Shown in pieces: positions 1 to 10,073 of a stretch of 64,000 nt of DNA. The position numbers were made by a program, and so were the translations under genes. The stretch's first letter is position 1, and each line of letters opens with the position of its first letter. The notes beneath the pieces were generated by a model, which worked only from the letters and a program-made list of their open reading frames with translations, was not told the origin of the DNA and made no database searches. The stretch is taken from positions 27,406,935 through 27,470,934 of the forward strand of contig CM034389.1 in NCBI GenBank assembly GCA_019925095.2. Direction: 5' to 3'. The DNA comes from Dendrolimus kikuchii. Lineage: Eukaryota; Arthropoda; Insecta; Lepidoptera; Lasiocampidae.

Positions 1-268
1 GGCGGCCTGTCGTAAGGGGCGACTTAACAACCCACAGCCAGGTTGTAGGGCATTTGCCCGACTGGATGGCTACCACCCCTGGTCTAAAGTATGTCGCCAT
101 AACAACCTTGAGTTGTGTTCCGGCATTAGTGATCAGGTTCCAGTTTCCTTTAAGAGAGCAGCAGCGCATTTGTAGCAACTTTGCTGTAGCAAATGTCCAT
201 AGGCGATGGTAACCGCTTTCCATCAAGTGGGCCGTCTGCCTGTCTGCTGATCTCCTGCAAAAAAAATG
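1..268 (+). repeat. Family B retroposon, 5' end cut by window
   Basis: This is the 3' part of a poly(A)-tailed retroposon of about 310 bp at full length, found about 16 times in the window. Full-length copies begin TTATCCGTGCAGGAACGG and end CTGCAATAAAA. This copy ends with an A-run at about 260-268. A near-palindrome around 165-195 is the family's 3' hairpin. It encodes no recognisable protein; the short ORFs that cross it recur in every copy and are not genes. Confidence 0.8.
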
Positions 269-319
269 TACCCTGTACTACTTACTTGCATACTAATAAA
301 TTTCATTTTCTTTTTTATG

Positions 320-415
320 TTTAGCGCGGGTCGCATGCCATATGCAATTTAGAATGGGGTCATTGAAAATCAGCTGAGTGCGAACCTCATTTCCAAATTG
401 CGGCATATAACTTCT
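320..415 (+). repeat. Family N fragment (LINE-tail-like)
   Basis: It shares the order 'gcactgaaaatcag ... gccaacctcattt ... aattgcggcatgtaac' with 39101-39190 and 49405-49585, though it is degenerate here. The 49405 copy ends in a (TTTC)n tail, which suggests the 3' end of a LINE. Confidence 0.5.
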
Positions 416-423
416 AATTATTA

Positions 424-820
424 TATCTATAATATTTTCTTAAGTTTTCGCGACTGGTATACATAATAAAACTACGTTTTAACGGTTTTAAGCGCGGTAA
501 TTTTATTTGATTTTGGTTTTTCCGACCATTTTAAAGATGTCAAGTGTCAACGAGTATTTTTAAAGATGTCAAGTGTCAACGAGTATTGATAAAGTTTTAT
601 TTAGCCTAATCTAATTTACTACCGCTTCGCAACATGTTATGGCTTGAAGAGAAGAAGCGGCGCAAGAAACTCTGCAGCAAACATGCCTAGCTCTAATCAT
701 TTTATATAATATTAAAATGGGTGGAAGGAAAAATAAAAGTAATTATCAGTCAAGTTGGTTTGTGTTCCGTTGTACGCAGAAAGAGCTCACATTGTCTTGA
801 GGTCTGGCAGCTGGTTTATT
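424..820 (+). mobile_element. Family C long-TIR element, 5' TIR plus interior
   Basis: The left end carries the long terminal repeat seen at both ends of the 42483 copy (ACTACGTTTTAACGGTTTTA, then GCGCGGTAATTTTATTTG). The right inverted end is missing. A 29-bp segment (AAAGATGTCAAGTGTCAACG and on) is tandemly duplicated at 533-590. There is no transposase ORF, so this is a non-autonomous element. Confidence 0.7.
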
Positions 821-884
821 ATATCTATACTTTGTTATGTTACTATTTTGTGTTGTGTCTCTATAAGAAAAAAGAAAAAAAAAA

Positions 885-1135
885 CTTTCATACATGAAGG
901 TTTATTAAGCGTTTTTGGCGGGAACTGAAAGGAGATGTTGTGCTGTGCAGTTTTATTTTCTAAAAATGTGTAAAATTACTCTAAAATGAACAATAGTTGT
1001 AGGATATTGATAGTTTTTGAGTAGTAATTATGTGTTTTGTGAGAAATGTGAACTGTCTAGTCAAATGTGGCCTTTTGAGTTTTCACAAGAACTCCGTTGA
1101 ATGGCGTTAGTTGTAGCCTACAATACAACTGCGCG
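885..1135 (-). repeat. Family K interspersed repeat
   Basis: The reverse complement matches 27340-27610 and 37525-37795 over about 250 bp, with the core CAACGGAGTTCTTGTGA and AAAACTATCAATATCC. It is non-coding and its class is unknown. Confidence 0.7.
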
Positions 1136-1604
1136 ACTATTATACGAAGACTTAAACATCAGAATTGGCTGTATGGACTAAAGATTCCTTTGCCTGCCTT
1201 TGTGGCGAATACAACTACTACTGAAGGTTTATTAAAGTTACTTTTTGCCTGAGAGCGAGATGTCATAAAGGCCCGCTTGAAGAATTTACCCGTATAGTAG
1301 CGTCTCCAAAACAAGTATTTGAAATGAGGGAATTGCTTTATTTTGCGAATAAAACGGTGCTAAAACACAAAGTACTCTACCTACGTCACAAAGATCACAA
1401 AAAGGCACACAAAAAACTGTAGAGATTTTACGAGCACTTACTTTTTGTTGATGTTTTTTCATTGCATTACGTGACTCTAATAAAATTGGACAAGTGCCGT
1501 TTGAACTTGATAGTTTGATAGCGGTAATTTAATAATGGAGTGTAAATAAAATGCATTTCTTGTTAAGATGTTATAGTCATTTACTTTTTTCGAATTTATG
1601 ATAG
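1136..1604. other. No recognised feature
   Basis: AT-rich sequence with no ORF of note and no match to the repeat families in this window. It ends at the left target-site duplication of the next RTE-1 copy. Confidence 0.6.
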
Positions 1605-1616
1605 TGCTAGCTTCTC

Positions 1617-2131
1617 ATAGTGTGAATGGAGCGTTAGGTAAACTTCTAGGCGCTAAGAACCTCAGCCAGAAGGCCCAGCTCGCCGTACACAACGCGGTGC
1701 TGGTACCTACGCTCACGTATGGAAGCGAGAGTTGGGTATGGAAGAGAGAGCATGAAAGTAGAGTAAACGCGGTCGAGATGCGAGCACTGCGCAAAATCTG
1801 CGGAGTGACGCTCGCGGACCGCGTTCGTAATACCGAAGTAAGAAAGAGAGTTGAAAGAATGCATGATGAAAGAATGACTAAACAGATATACAATGCAAAA
1901 GTGGATGGATGCAGAAGTCGTGGAAGGCCACGACACACCTTCCATGATCAAATTGATCGTGTGCTAGCAGAAGGTGATGTCAGGAGCCTTAAGAACAGAC
2001 GAGCTTGCATGACAAGAGTTATGAATGTCAAAGAGGCAAGTGAGGTGTGTAAGAATAAGCCTAAATGGCACTCTGTTGTTCGTGCCTACCCCGCAAGGGA
2101 ACTGGCGTGAAGTTATGTATGTATGTATGTA
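1617..2131 (+). mobile_element. RTE-1 LINE, 5'-truncated, open C-terminal ORF
   Basis: This codes the last ~165 residues of an RTE-like endonuclease-reverse transcriptase (core LTYGSESWVWKREHES, then GRPRHTFHDQIDRVLAEGDV). The stop is at 2108-2110, followed only by AGTT and a (ATGT)n tail. A 12-bp duplication TGCTAGCTTCTC flanks the copy at 1605-1616 and 2132-2143, so its limits are exact. An internal 63-bp in-frame deletion removes 21 residues between NTEVRKRV and ERMHDERM. The same deletion occurs in the copy at 32122. No catalytic RT domain remains. Confidence 0.92.
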
Positions 2132-2144
2132 TGCTAGCTTCTCC

Positions 2145-2545
2145 CGGTTTCACACGCTTTCCACACGCCCTCTGACACCAACCATGAAGCCATCACTTTA
2201 AAATTGCTGCGTTTATTTTAGATTCGTTTTTCGTATGGGCGGCGTGTGTGTATGATGACGGTACACGTAATCAACGCACGTCTGCCGCTGGTCTTACGGC
2301 TGTATTTGCAGTGGCTGGGAGAGGAACGGGTTCGGAACCACGGGTTTCGGAAGAAGTCCGCAAACCCGCGCCCCCCAGCATGGGCCTCATGGCCGCGAAG
2401 GCGCCTACTAATCTAACGGATGCGTTAAGAAATCATATGGAAGTAGAAATAAAACGTAACTAAAGAGTAGTAACGAAATAGTAACTGAATAAAACTTATT
2501 TTGTTTTTCACATTTAAATAATAATTATTATTATTATTTTATTTT
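2145..2545. other. No recognised feature
   Basis: Moderately GC-rich in the middle (2240-2420) with a short 71-residue frame, but no family signature. Nothing here can be named. Confidence 0.5.
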
Positions 2546-2547
2546 TA

Positions 2548-2849
2548 TTGCAGGAGTTCAGCAGACAGGCAGACGGCCCACGTAATGGAAAGCGGTTACC
2601 ATCGCCTATGGACATTTGCAACACCAAAGGTGCTACAAATGCGCTGCTGCTCTCTTAAGGGAAACTGGAACCTGGTCACTAATGCCGGAACACAACTCAA
2701 GGTTGTTATGGCGACATGCTTTAGACCACGGGTGGTAGCCATCCAGTCGGGCAAATGCCCTACCACCTGGCTGTGGGTTGTTTAGTCGCCTCTTACGACA
2801 GGCCGCCCGGCCGCAGGAAATTGTATTATTTCTCCGTTCCTGCACGGAT
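2548..2849 (-). repeat. Family B retroposon, full length
   Basis: It runs from the A-tail (read as T-rich at about 2548) to the shared 5' end TTATCCGTGCAGGAACGG at 2849. The 3' hairpin is intact. It lies head-to-head with the copy at 3322, and the two flank a GC-rich ORF. Confidence 0.85.
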
Positions 2850-2910
2850 AATTTTTTTTTTTTAGATTTTATTATGAAAACCCATAAAAAATAAACCCAT
2901 AATTTTTTTT

Positions 2911-3315
2911 TTAGATTTTATTATGAAAATCCAGCGACGCACTCAGTAACGACTGCCTCGTGAGAGTCATTCGCTGTCGCTTCAATTCGCTTATTGACAA
3001 CTTCGCCGGTTGGTGTTGTGCGAACATCTGCCTCGGCTGCGTGGGCGCGTGCTCCTGCGCGACGAGGTTCTTCATCGCACCGCCCACCGCAGCAGGGGGA
3101 GGCGTTGCCGCCACTGTGTCGCCCAACGCAGATAGGTCGGGTCTGCTTCGACGCCGCCGTAGTTGTTGTTGTGGTTGCTGTTCGGCCTTCGCGACAACGC
3201 GTCGAACTGCTCCAGCTCCGAGGACGGGGGATTTACTCTGCGCAAGTGGGACCGAGGGGTCTGTGGGCAGCTGTGCGACGGATGCAAACGATATTTCTAG
3301 AGCCATCTTTTCCAC
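2911..3315 (-). CDS. GC-rich ORF of unknown identity, possibly retroelement ORF1
   Basis: A 134-residue frame starting MEKMALEISF, with a Gln-rich and Arg-rich segment (EQQPQQQLRRRRSRPD, residues ~46-61) and an Ala/Pro-rich centre. Its GC content is far above the surroundings, and the opposite strand is also open, as expected when GC is high. It lies between two inverted family B copies. Downstream is a pair of near-identical T-rich segments (2853-2883 and 2908-2935) that could be A-tails of minus-strand insertions. It could be the start of a LINE ORF1 or an exon fragment. I do not recognise a domain. Confidence 0.3.
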   Translation of the reverse strand: MEKMALEISFASVAQLPTDPSVPLAQSKSPVLGAGAVRRVVAKAEQQPQQQLRRRRSRPDLSALGDTVAATPPPAAVGGAMKNLVAQEHAPTQPRQMFAQHQPAKLSISELKRQRMTLTRQSLLSASLDFHNKI

Positions 3316-3321
3316 TATATT

Positions 3322-3612
3322 ATGCAGGAACGGAGAAAGAAAACAATTTCCTGCGGCCGGGCGGCCTGTCGTAAGAGGCGACTAAACAACCCACAGCCAG
3401 GTGGTAGGGCATTTGCCCGACTGGATGGCTACCACTCCTGGTCTAAAGCATGTCGCCATAACAACCTTAAGTTGTGTTCCGGCATTAGTGACCCTTAAGA
3501 GAGCAGCAGCGCATTTGTAGCACCTATGGTGTTGCAAATGTCCATAGGCGATGGTAACCGCTTTCCATTAAGTGCGCCGTCTGCCTGTCTGCTGAACTAC
3601 TGCAATAAAAAA
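3322..3612 (+). repeat. Family B retroposon, near full length
   Basis: It starts at GCAGGAACGGAG and ends GCAATAAAAAAAAAA. The segment between GGCATTAGTGAC and CCTTAAGAGAGC is shortened by about 18 bp. The hairpin loop reads TAT instead of TTT (GCACC-TAT-GGTGT). Confidence 0.85.
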
Positions 3613-3812
3613 AAAACAGTACTTTTTTCTGGATGGTGGTGGATCCTTTTTATAGTGGGTCATGATTCAATTCTGCCGACTGTACTTACCTTACATCTTC
3701 AAAGCATAAAGCGGAAAGGAAATAACTAAAAAATCAAGATAATAGAGTATACATTCAATGAAAATTATTTTGAATAATATGGATTGAGTAGTTTTTAAAT
3801 CTAAATTATTTC

Positions 3813-4010
3813 GCCAAGCGGTAGGGTATTTAGGGATGGTTACCAGCCCTGGTCTAGAGTATGCCGCCATAACAACCTTGAGTTGTGTTCCGGCATTAAG
3901 GGCAGGTTCCAGACATGCTTTAGAGAGCAGCAGCACATTGGTAGCACCTTTGGTGTCAGAAATGTCCATAGGTGATGGTGACCGCTTTCCATCAGGTGGG
4001 CCATTACCTT
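3813..4010 (+). repeat. Family B retroposon, degenerate
   Basis: Diverged copy running from 'gccaagcggtagggtattt' to 'catcaggtgggccatta', without the terminal GCAGACAGG and A-tail. Many substitutions mark it as old. Confidence 0.7.
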
Positions 4011-4057
4011 TAATTATGTAACTTTCATGTTCATGACTGAAGAGTGTGCTATGATAT

Positions 4058-4705
4058 TATAGTTGTGATGTAAGGCTCTTGAATAAATATAACTTCGATC
4101 TTAAACTGACTTTATATTTTCACTTTAGTATCCTTTAGTCGTACAAAATGGTCTCGTCTTAACTGAATTCAAAAACCCGTGTCTTTTTTACATTTTTGAA
4201 TTCCCACCAATGAGAGCGAGTTTTATACACATCTCTCATTGGTTAGTCGTATCCTTACGTCCTGGCTAACATAGGCATATAGGCATTGAATAACAAAAGT
4301 AGATCATTATGTAATTGTCAAATGAAATTTAATTAAATAAATAAGAAAATTGAAATAGATATTTTTATATAATTTATTTTATGATTGTACATGAATGGTA
4401 AACAGCGTAGATCAAAAGAATGTTGTTCCTATGTTTTTCATAAGGCAACACTTGTCAAACGTCAAAAGCCAAATGCCAAAAGATTGACCTTGAACTTGAC
4501 CTACTTTTGTTTATGAAATTATGATTGAGAATTAGATTAAAATATAAGCTTTATTTATTACGAAAGTTTCTAATAGAAATGAAATGAGATATAAGAAATT
4601 TATGAGCAGATAATTGAGTTGGAAAACCGAGCGTGTGGTAACCAGGATCGTGGTATATTTTAAGCAAATATAATATAAAACTACCTACAACTAAACGTGG
4701 TGAGT
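4058..4705 (+). repeat. Family J ~645-bp repeat, copy 1
   Basis: Nearly collinear with 33094-33742. Both start GATGTAAGGCTCTTGAATAA and end CAACTAAACGTGGT. An inverted motif CAATGAGAGCG / CTCTCATTG lies near 4207-4242. No ORF is present. The sharp common ends fit a transposable element or LTR, but no protein or TIR identifies the class. Confidence 0.6.
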
Positions 4706-5575
4706 GCATCCACTACACGACTCTTATATTGGCCCAGTTAGTACTTAAAAAGCCAGTGGCTTCCCATTCGTTTTCGCCGGAATACTCACATTCTAAGTCT
4801 CCTTTATAATATACTATTCAATCCTAATAGTCCTCCTTACCTTAAGGAACGTTTTGAATTCCTTCGCCTCTATACATACCGTAGACTCCTGACACCTGCA
4901 CACACTTCCTCCTTTTATGATAACTCTTTCACAGTGCAGGCTGTCAAACTCTGGAATGCGTTGCCTCTTACTGTCAGAGAGGCCAATACATTACCGATAT
5001 TTCGGAACTCACTTATAAAGTACTATCTGTACACACACATACATACATACATAACTTCACGCCAGCTCCCTTGCGGGGTAGGCACGAACAACAGAGTGCC
5101 ATTTAGGCTTATTCTTACACACCTCACTTGCCTCTTTGACATTCATAACTCTTGTCATGCAAGCTCGTCTGTTCTTAAGGCTCATGACATCACCTTCTGC
5201 TAGTACACGATCAGTACTATCTGTCTCTAAATAAATATGTCTAATATATTAGACATTTACTTATTTATCTATTGTAATATATAAAATGCTTGTCACATAT
5301 AATGTTAACAAATATATTTATTTAAATTATTTTGTATATATTACTATTATATTTATTTATATATGTATTAAATTTATAAATTAGTGAAAGTATGTATATT
5401 TAAATTGTACAGTCCTATCTTTTTTCTGCTTCACCTACATCGCCAGATTAGTTAAGAAGTTCTTTTAAGCTAGGTTGCCTGGAAGAGATCGCTTTTAGCG
5501 ATAAGGCCGCCTGTTGTTTTGCCAAGAAGTATTGTTATACATTTTGTTGTACAATAAAGTGTTATCTATCTTAAT
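4706..5575 (+). pseudogene. LINE remnant: RT C-terminus and structured 3' UTR
   Basis: Conceptual translation gives a typical non-LTR C-terminal tail (QWLPIRFRRNTHILSLLYN at about 4750-4810, then LWNALPLTVREANTLP at about 4950-5000). It is interrupted by stops and by an RTE-1 insertion at 5031-5212. Joined across that insertion, the frame ends in YYLSLNKYV and a stop at 5242-5244. The 3' UTR contains the hairpin GATCGCTTTTAGCGATAAGG (about 5488-5507) followed by GCCGCCTG, shared with five other tails here. Class: Jockey/CR1-like, inferred from the tail family. Confidence 0.75.
5031..5212 (-). mobile_element. RTE-1 LINE tail inside another LINE
   Basis: Only the last ~50 codons and an ACACATACAT-type tail remain. 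A 12-bp duplication AGTACTATCTGT (5019-5030 and 5213-5224) lies in the host LINE's last coding codons. This proves insertion into an already existing LINE copy. Confidence 0.92.
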
Positions 5576-5696
5576 AAGCCTTAATTTTGGATTCAATAAA
5601 ATATGTCGTTACTATTTCATTGCAAAAATTAAAGTAAAACGAGACAAGGTTTTGTAAATGATATCGAGTATCTTGTATATACAAACATTTCGAACT

Positions 5697-6260
5697 TTTT
5701 TTTTCTTTTATTTTTGCCAGGGGAAATCCGTTTGAGGACTAAGCCGCGACAGGCACAAAAGCCTGGGGGGACATTCGCGACCCGTCAGACGATTCGCCAG
5801 ATCGGGGGTGGCACTAAGGTGCCCGGTCAGAACCGGTGCCACGCTATTGCCACTCGCCAGTTAGGGATACCCACTAAAACCCCTGGGTGTTCCGTCCTGC
5901 GCCAGGGCTACGTGAATGCGGGATTCCCAACTCCGCGTGCCCTGGCAGGGAAAAAAGGTAAGTCGAATTACTCCACCACGTTCCGTGCCCGTGCAATGAG
6001 GCTTCAACTCCTGGCACGGTTGTCCGGGCCCGGGCTTCCCCGGGTAAGTTGTATCACACTCGTGGGCACGGAAAACGCCACGAATTGACTCCCTACGTCA
6101 CTCCGGTTAGGGTAGTGCCGTTGACTCCCAGGGCGCATCGTGGCACGGCTTTCCATTGAATGAGTATTTGCACACCCATCCAAGTACTGACCGCACCAAG
6201 CGACGCTTAACAACAATGATCGACTAGCTAATGCACTACCAACTGTGCCAACTAGCCGCT
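5697..6260 (-). mobile_element. 5S rRNA-derived SINE with R1-like 3' tail, complete
   Basis: A perfect 15-bp duplication CAAACATTTCGAACT (5682-5696 and 6261-6275) fixes both ends. Read on the minus strand, nt 1-88 are collinear with insect 5S rRNA at a constant offset of one base: GATCA at nt 40-44, TTAAGC at 51-56, and the block GCGGTCAGTACTTGGATGGG at 67-86 (plus-strand 6175-6194). The last block is the 5S internal control region (C box), so a type-1 Pol III promoter is predicted. The body lacks an ORF. Near the 3' end it carries GGGGTTTTAGTGGGTATCCC (5865-5884), a motif also found in the R1-like LINE tails of this window, then an A-rich tail (5697-5717). Mobilisation by an R1-like reverse transcriptase is an inference. 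Confidence 0.82.
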
Positions 6261-6437
6261 CAAACATTTCGAACTGCGCCATGTCGTAATGTTACACATT
6301 GTGCAGTTATCTACGCGTGCGACTCCAACCGCATTGTGACTCGCGCCCGCAACGCGGCTCATTCATACTTTTTACATAAATTATACGCCGCTTGCAAAAT
6401 ATTACAACTTTATACAAATGTTGTGTACTTAAGTTTT

Positions 6438-6890
6438 ACATACATACATAACTTCACGCCAGTTCCCTTGCGGGATAGGCACGAACAACAGAGTGCCATT
6501 TAGGCTTATCCTTACACACCTCACTTGCCTCTTTGACATTCATAACTCTTGTCATGCAAGCTCGTCTGTTCTTAAGACTCCTGACATCACCTTCTGCTAG
6601 TACACGATCAATTTGATCATGGAAGGTGTGTCGTGGCCTTCCACGACTTCTACATCCATCCACTTTTGCATTGTATATCTGTTTAGTCATTCTTTCCACA
6701 TGCCCGAACCACCGGAGCATTCCTTTCCTTACCTTCACCCCGACACTCTCTTTCAGACCAACTCTCTTTCTTACTTCGGTATTACGAACGCGGTCCGCGA
6801 GCGTCACTCCGCAGATTTTGCGCAGTGCTCGCATCTCGACCGCGTTTACTCTACTTTCATGCTCTCTCTTCCATAGCCAACTCTTACTCA
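6438..6890 (-). mobile_element. RTE-1 LINE, 5'-truncated
   Basis: The ORF is open for the last ~140 residues, ending in the common AYPARELA stop. Flanked by the 12-bp duplication TACTTAAGTTTT (6426-6437 and 6891-6902). A 15-bp deletion between CATTCTTTC repeats removes HDERM-type residues, consistent with replication slippage. Confidence 0.92.
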
Positions 6891-6902
6891 TACTTAAGTT
6901 TT

Positions 6903-7332
6903 GCCGTAGTAAATGACATGGGAGTAGATCGTGTCATGCCGAGAACTGAGATAATCAATAGCACCGCTTTATTTAACGAGATTCAATCGAGAAGGCATGT
7001 GGGATATGCTTAGACTAGCACCCGAAGAAGTACCATTGCGACGCTATCTGTTCCTGATTGCGTGGGGCGCTCTATAGCGTGACCCACGGGAGCAGAGTCT
7101 CGCCCCCATCTCGACGGCATAACTAGGCGATTCCTTTACCGAGAGGTCTACCCGCGCCGCCCGCTCATATTCATTCTTAATGCTTGTTCCTAGGCCAAGG
7201 ATATTAGATCATTTGCGTTATGTCACCATCTTCAGTCATAAGGCGTTCTAATCTATGCTAACATTTCACAGTGGAAATGGAACGTTTCACCTCCACGTTC
7301 CTTCTGGGTACGACAGAGCTTTGGAGTGCATT
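6903..7332. other. Unassigned, GC-rich patch
   Basis: 7000-7180 is GC-richer than its surroundings ('gcgtggggcgctctatagcg', 'acccgcgccgcccgctc') but has no long frame and no repeat partner in the window. Confidence 0.5.
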
Positions 7333-7344
7333 ATCAAAGTCCGT

Positions 7345-7442
7345 ACATACATACATACATACATACATACATACATAACTTCACGCCAGTTCCCTTGCGG
7401 GGTAGGCACGAACAACAACAACAACAACACAACAACAACAAC
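7345..7442 (-). mobile_element. RTE-1 LINE, extreme 5' truncation with (AAC)n
   Basis: Only the final ~10 codons remain. The element-derived 'aacaac' at the truncation point has expanded into a broken (AAC)n run (about 7412-7442). The tail is long: (ATAC)n at 7345-7376. The 12-bp duplication ATCAAAGTCCGT (7333-7344 and 7443-7454) flanks it. Confidence 0.92.
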
Positions 7443-7574
7443 ATCAAAGTCCGTGTCTCCCGAAAAGAACAATTCGGGTGTATACAAGTCTTGAATAGGT
7501 ATTTTATAAGTCAGGGTGTTCCATCTTTGCCGGCATCACCTTTGATATGAATTAACCTGGTTTTGGTCAAACAC

Positions 7575-7898
7575 AAAAATATCTTATACTAATATATAAA
7601 GGTGAAGAGTTTGTTTGCTTGAACGCGTTAATCTCAGGAACTACTGGTCTGATTTGAACAATTCTGCCCGCGACTTCATCCGCGTGGAATAGTTTAAAAA
7701 AAACCCCGACTTTGAAACATTCTTCATTGGCGCTCCGCTGCTATTGGTCTTAGCTTGATGATATATAGCCTATAGCCTTCCTCGATAAATGGGCTGTCCA
7801 ACACTGAAAGAATTTTTCAAATCAGACCCGTAGTTCCTGAGATTAGAGCGTTCAAACAAACGAACTCTTCACCTTTATATATTAGTATAAGATATTTT
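7575..7898. mobile_element. Foldback Helitron derivative (two 5' ends)
   Basis: Both outer ends are the Helitron 5' terminus (TCTTATACTAATATATAAAG), in inverted orientation, forming ~85-bp inverted repeats (7575-7660 and 7812-7897). The 3'-type segment GCCCGCGACTTCATCCGCG lies internally near 7666-7686. This differs from an ordinary Helitron with one 5' and one 3' end. Confidence 0.75.
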
Positions 7899-8045
7899 TT
7901 TATGGAAACATCATTGATATATGTATTAATTTTTTCTTTTATATTTAACAATATAAATTTATTGTATGTTTCCGAAACAAATTAAATAAATAAAAAAGAA
8001 TGAATGACGAGAAAGATTGTTTCCGTTTTTACAAACTGACATACT

Positions 8046-8193
8046 AATATACATACATACATATATACATAACTTCACGCCAGTTCCCTTGCGGGGTAGG
8101 CACGAACAACAGAGCGCCATTCAGGCTTATTCTTACACACCTCACTTGCTTCTTTGACATTCATAACACTTGTCATACACGCTCGTCTGTTCC
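8046..8193 (-). mobile_element. RTE-1 LINE tail
   Basis: About 40 terminal codons plus an interrupted (ATAC)n tail. The 8-bp duplication GACATACT (8038-8045 and 8194-8201) is the shortest seen for this family here. Confidence 0.85.
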
Positions 8194-8308
8194 GACATAC
8201 TGTGACATATTATACTAATATAGTATTAAAAAATCAACAAGTCGACCTTTAACTGTAATTGACTTGAGAAAAATCTACAAAGCAAAAATGAGTCTTATAA
8301 AAATATTT

Positions 8309-8812
8309 TTCAACACACTTGCTCATAAAGTGGCTCTATGGTCACCGCAATTAGGCACAGAATGACACCCATTATCAAACTGTGAGTAAAAAACATTATA
8401 ACTCACTAGTGAGTTATAGATTTTTTTTTAAATTTTATTGGTTGAGTTGCTTTGTTCTTAAAAAGTTTTTATTAAAAAAACAAAAGATCGTGTTCTATAG
8501 AACAAATAAATTAATGTTCCTATTGCTTGCTCATTTCATGCAACTTCTTATTTAAATAGATAATTTTAACTCGTACGTGTTTAATAAATAAAACTTTCAC
8601 TCATATATAACTTTTTTTTATCTACTAAATAAAATGAGTTTTTGTTGTTATTTTATTCACAAGTGTGTTGAAAAACGTCGTATGATACACGTGTGTATTG
8701 ATGATTACCGTCCTCGGCTCTCTTAAGACCCTCGCCTACGGCTCGAGTCTCAATGGCGCCTCGGCGGTAATCACCAATGTTACACACTAGTACCATAATG
8801 TACTATTATAGC
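8309..8812 (+). mobile_element. Family E ~505-bp repeat, copy 1
   Basis: Nearly identical to 11863-12368 and 51902-52409. It begins TTTTCAACACACTTGCTC. About 350 bp inside, the same sequence recurs inverted (CAAGTGTGTTGAAAA). The last ~130 bp form an outer hairpin, GATTACCG ... CGGTAATC, around a CTCGGC/GGCGCC-rich core. No ORF. Class unknown; non-autonomous DNA element is the best guess. Confidence 0.75.
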
Positions 8813-9190
8813 ATCGAAAGTAATGCCTCTTTCAAATATAATTATGAATTTAAAACGAAAGTGTGTCATAATTATTTTGCTGATATAAGGAAACGAACCG
8901 CAACGAATTATAAAATTTTATTCAATAATCAAGAAAAATAACAAAATTTTTACCGCTTTTATGGCACGTAACATCCTCCGAGTGATTTCCTAAATATATA
9001 AAGTAAATAAGTTATTATATAAAGCGTGTATATAACGGAAATCCTCATTAGTACTTTAAATATTATTCAGTGACAAAAACGCATTGAGAAGTCAAATTAT
9101 TTGGCTCACTGGGTCATACAATATTAACAGTTTGGTTACATAACAAATACTGTGGACAGAGGTATTAAGTTGTAAGGAAACGCGAGAAAC
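8813..9190. other. No recognised feature
   Basis: AT-rich, no frame above 60 codons, no repeat partner seen. Confidence 0.5.
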
Positions 9191-9507
9191 ATTTTTTTTT
9201 TATTGCAGAAGATCAGCAGACAGGCAGACAGCCCACTTGAGTGAAAGCGGTTACCATCGCCTATGGACATTTGTAACAGCAAAGTTGCTACAAATGCGCC
9301 GCTGCTCTCTTAAAGGAGACTGGAACCTGGTCACTAATGCCGGAACACAACTCAAGGTTGTTATGGCGACATACTTCGGACCAGGGGTGGTAGCCATCCA
9401 GTCGGGCAAATGCTCTACCACCTGGCTGTGGGTTGTTAAGTCGCTTCTTACCACAGGCCGCCCCAACGCAGGAAATTGTATTCTTTCTCCTTTCCTGCAC
9501 GGATAAG
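9191..9507 (-). repeat. Family B retroposon, full length
   Basis: T-run at 9191-9201 (A-tail) to TTATCCGTGCAGG at 9507. The hairpin shows a restoring change: one G-U pair becomes A-U (TTTGTAGC ... GTTACAAA in sense). Confidence 0.85.
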
Positions 9508-9596
9508 AATATATAGAAGGTTGAAAGATTGTATGTTTCAAGTGATATTTTTTTTTAATCGCATGTTCACCCCCGATACTGTTTGGCCATATGAAA

Positions 9597-9969
9597 TACA
9601 TCATTATAATAATACGTGAAGCAAAAACTTTGTACCCGTTTTTATGAAAATTGCGCGGAAGGAGAAGTATGAAATTTCGCACACTTATAGTTTACATAGA
9701 GAAGAAGCGACGTATGCTAATATTTTATTTAAATCATACATAAAAAATACATTAAATCAATAAAAAAACATTACACACACTATCATGTATTTGACACACA
9801 CACGCATATATACTCTTTTGTTTATTGTTAAATTCAGATTAATAGTCTAATAGCCTTGGCGAAATCTGTGATTATAGAAGTATAGTCTTTGACAACAGAA
9901 CCTTAATAATGGTCAAAATTATAATCTAAATTTATTATGGTCGAATTTCGACCACTGGGCGACCACCAG
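9597..9969 (+). mobile_element. Helitron, GGTCGAATTTCGACC type
   Basis: The 5' region (TAATACGTGAAGCAAAAAC) and body match 35802-36512. Near the 3' end the hairpin GGTCGAATTTCGACC (9939-9953) is followed by 12 nt and CCAG, a decayed CTAG. At 9681-9700 it preserves the uninterrupted 'cttatagttt' site that carries another Helitron in the 35802 copy. Confidence 0.75.
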
Positions 9970-10073
9970 CATATATAAATAAGGCTTATCTTATAGTATT
10001 TAAAATTACTTAGAGCCTAGTTTAAAGTTGTAAATATTGTGTATAAAATAAATAAATGTAATACATGTTATAT

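Noticed and set aside
2960..3385. Plus-strand 141- and 126-codon ORFs
   Set aside because: Overlap the minus-strand GC-rich frame; high GC opens all frames. None has a recognisable domain and they run into family B.
9597..9969. Gene-like response element at GGTCGAATTTCGACC
   Set aside because: The palindrome is the Helitron 3' hairpin and recurs in the other copies of that element.
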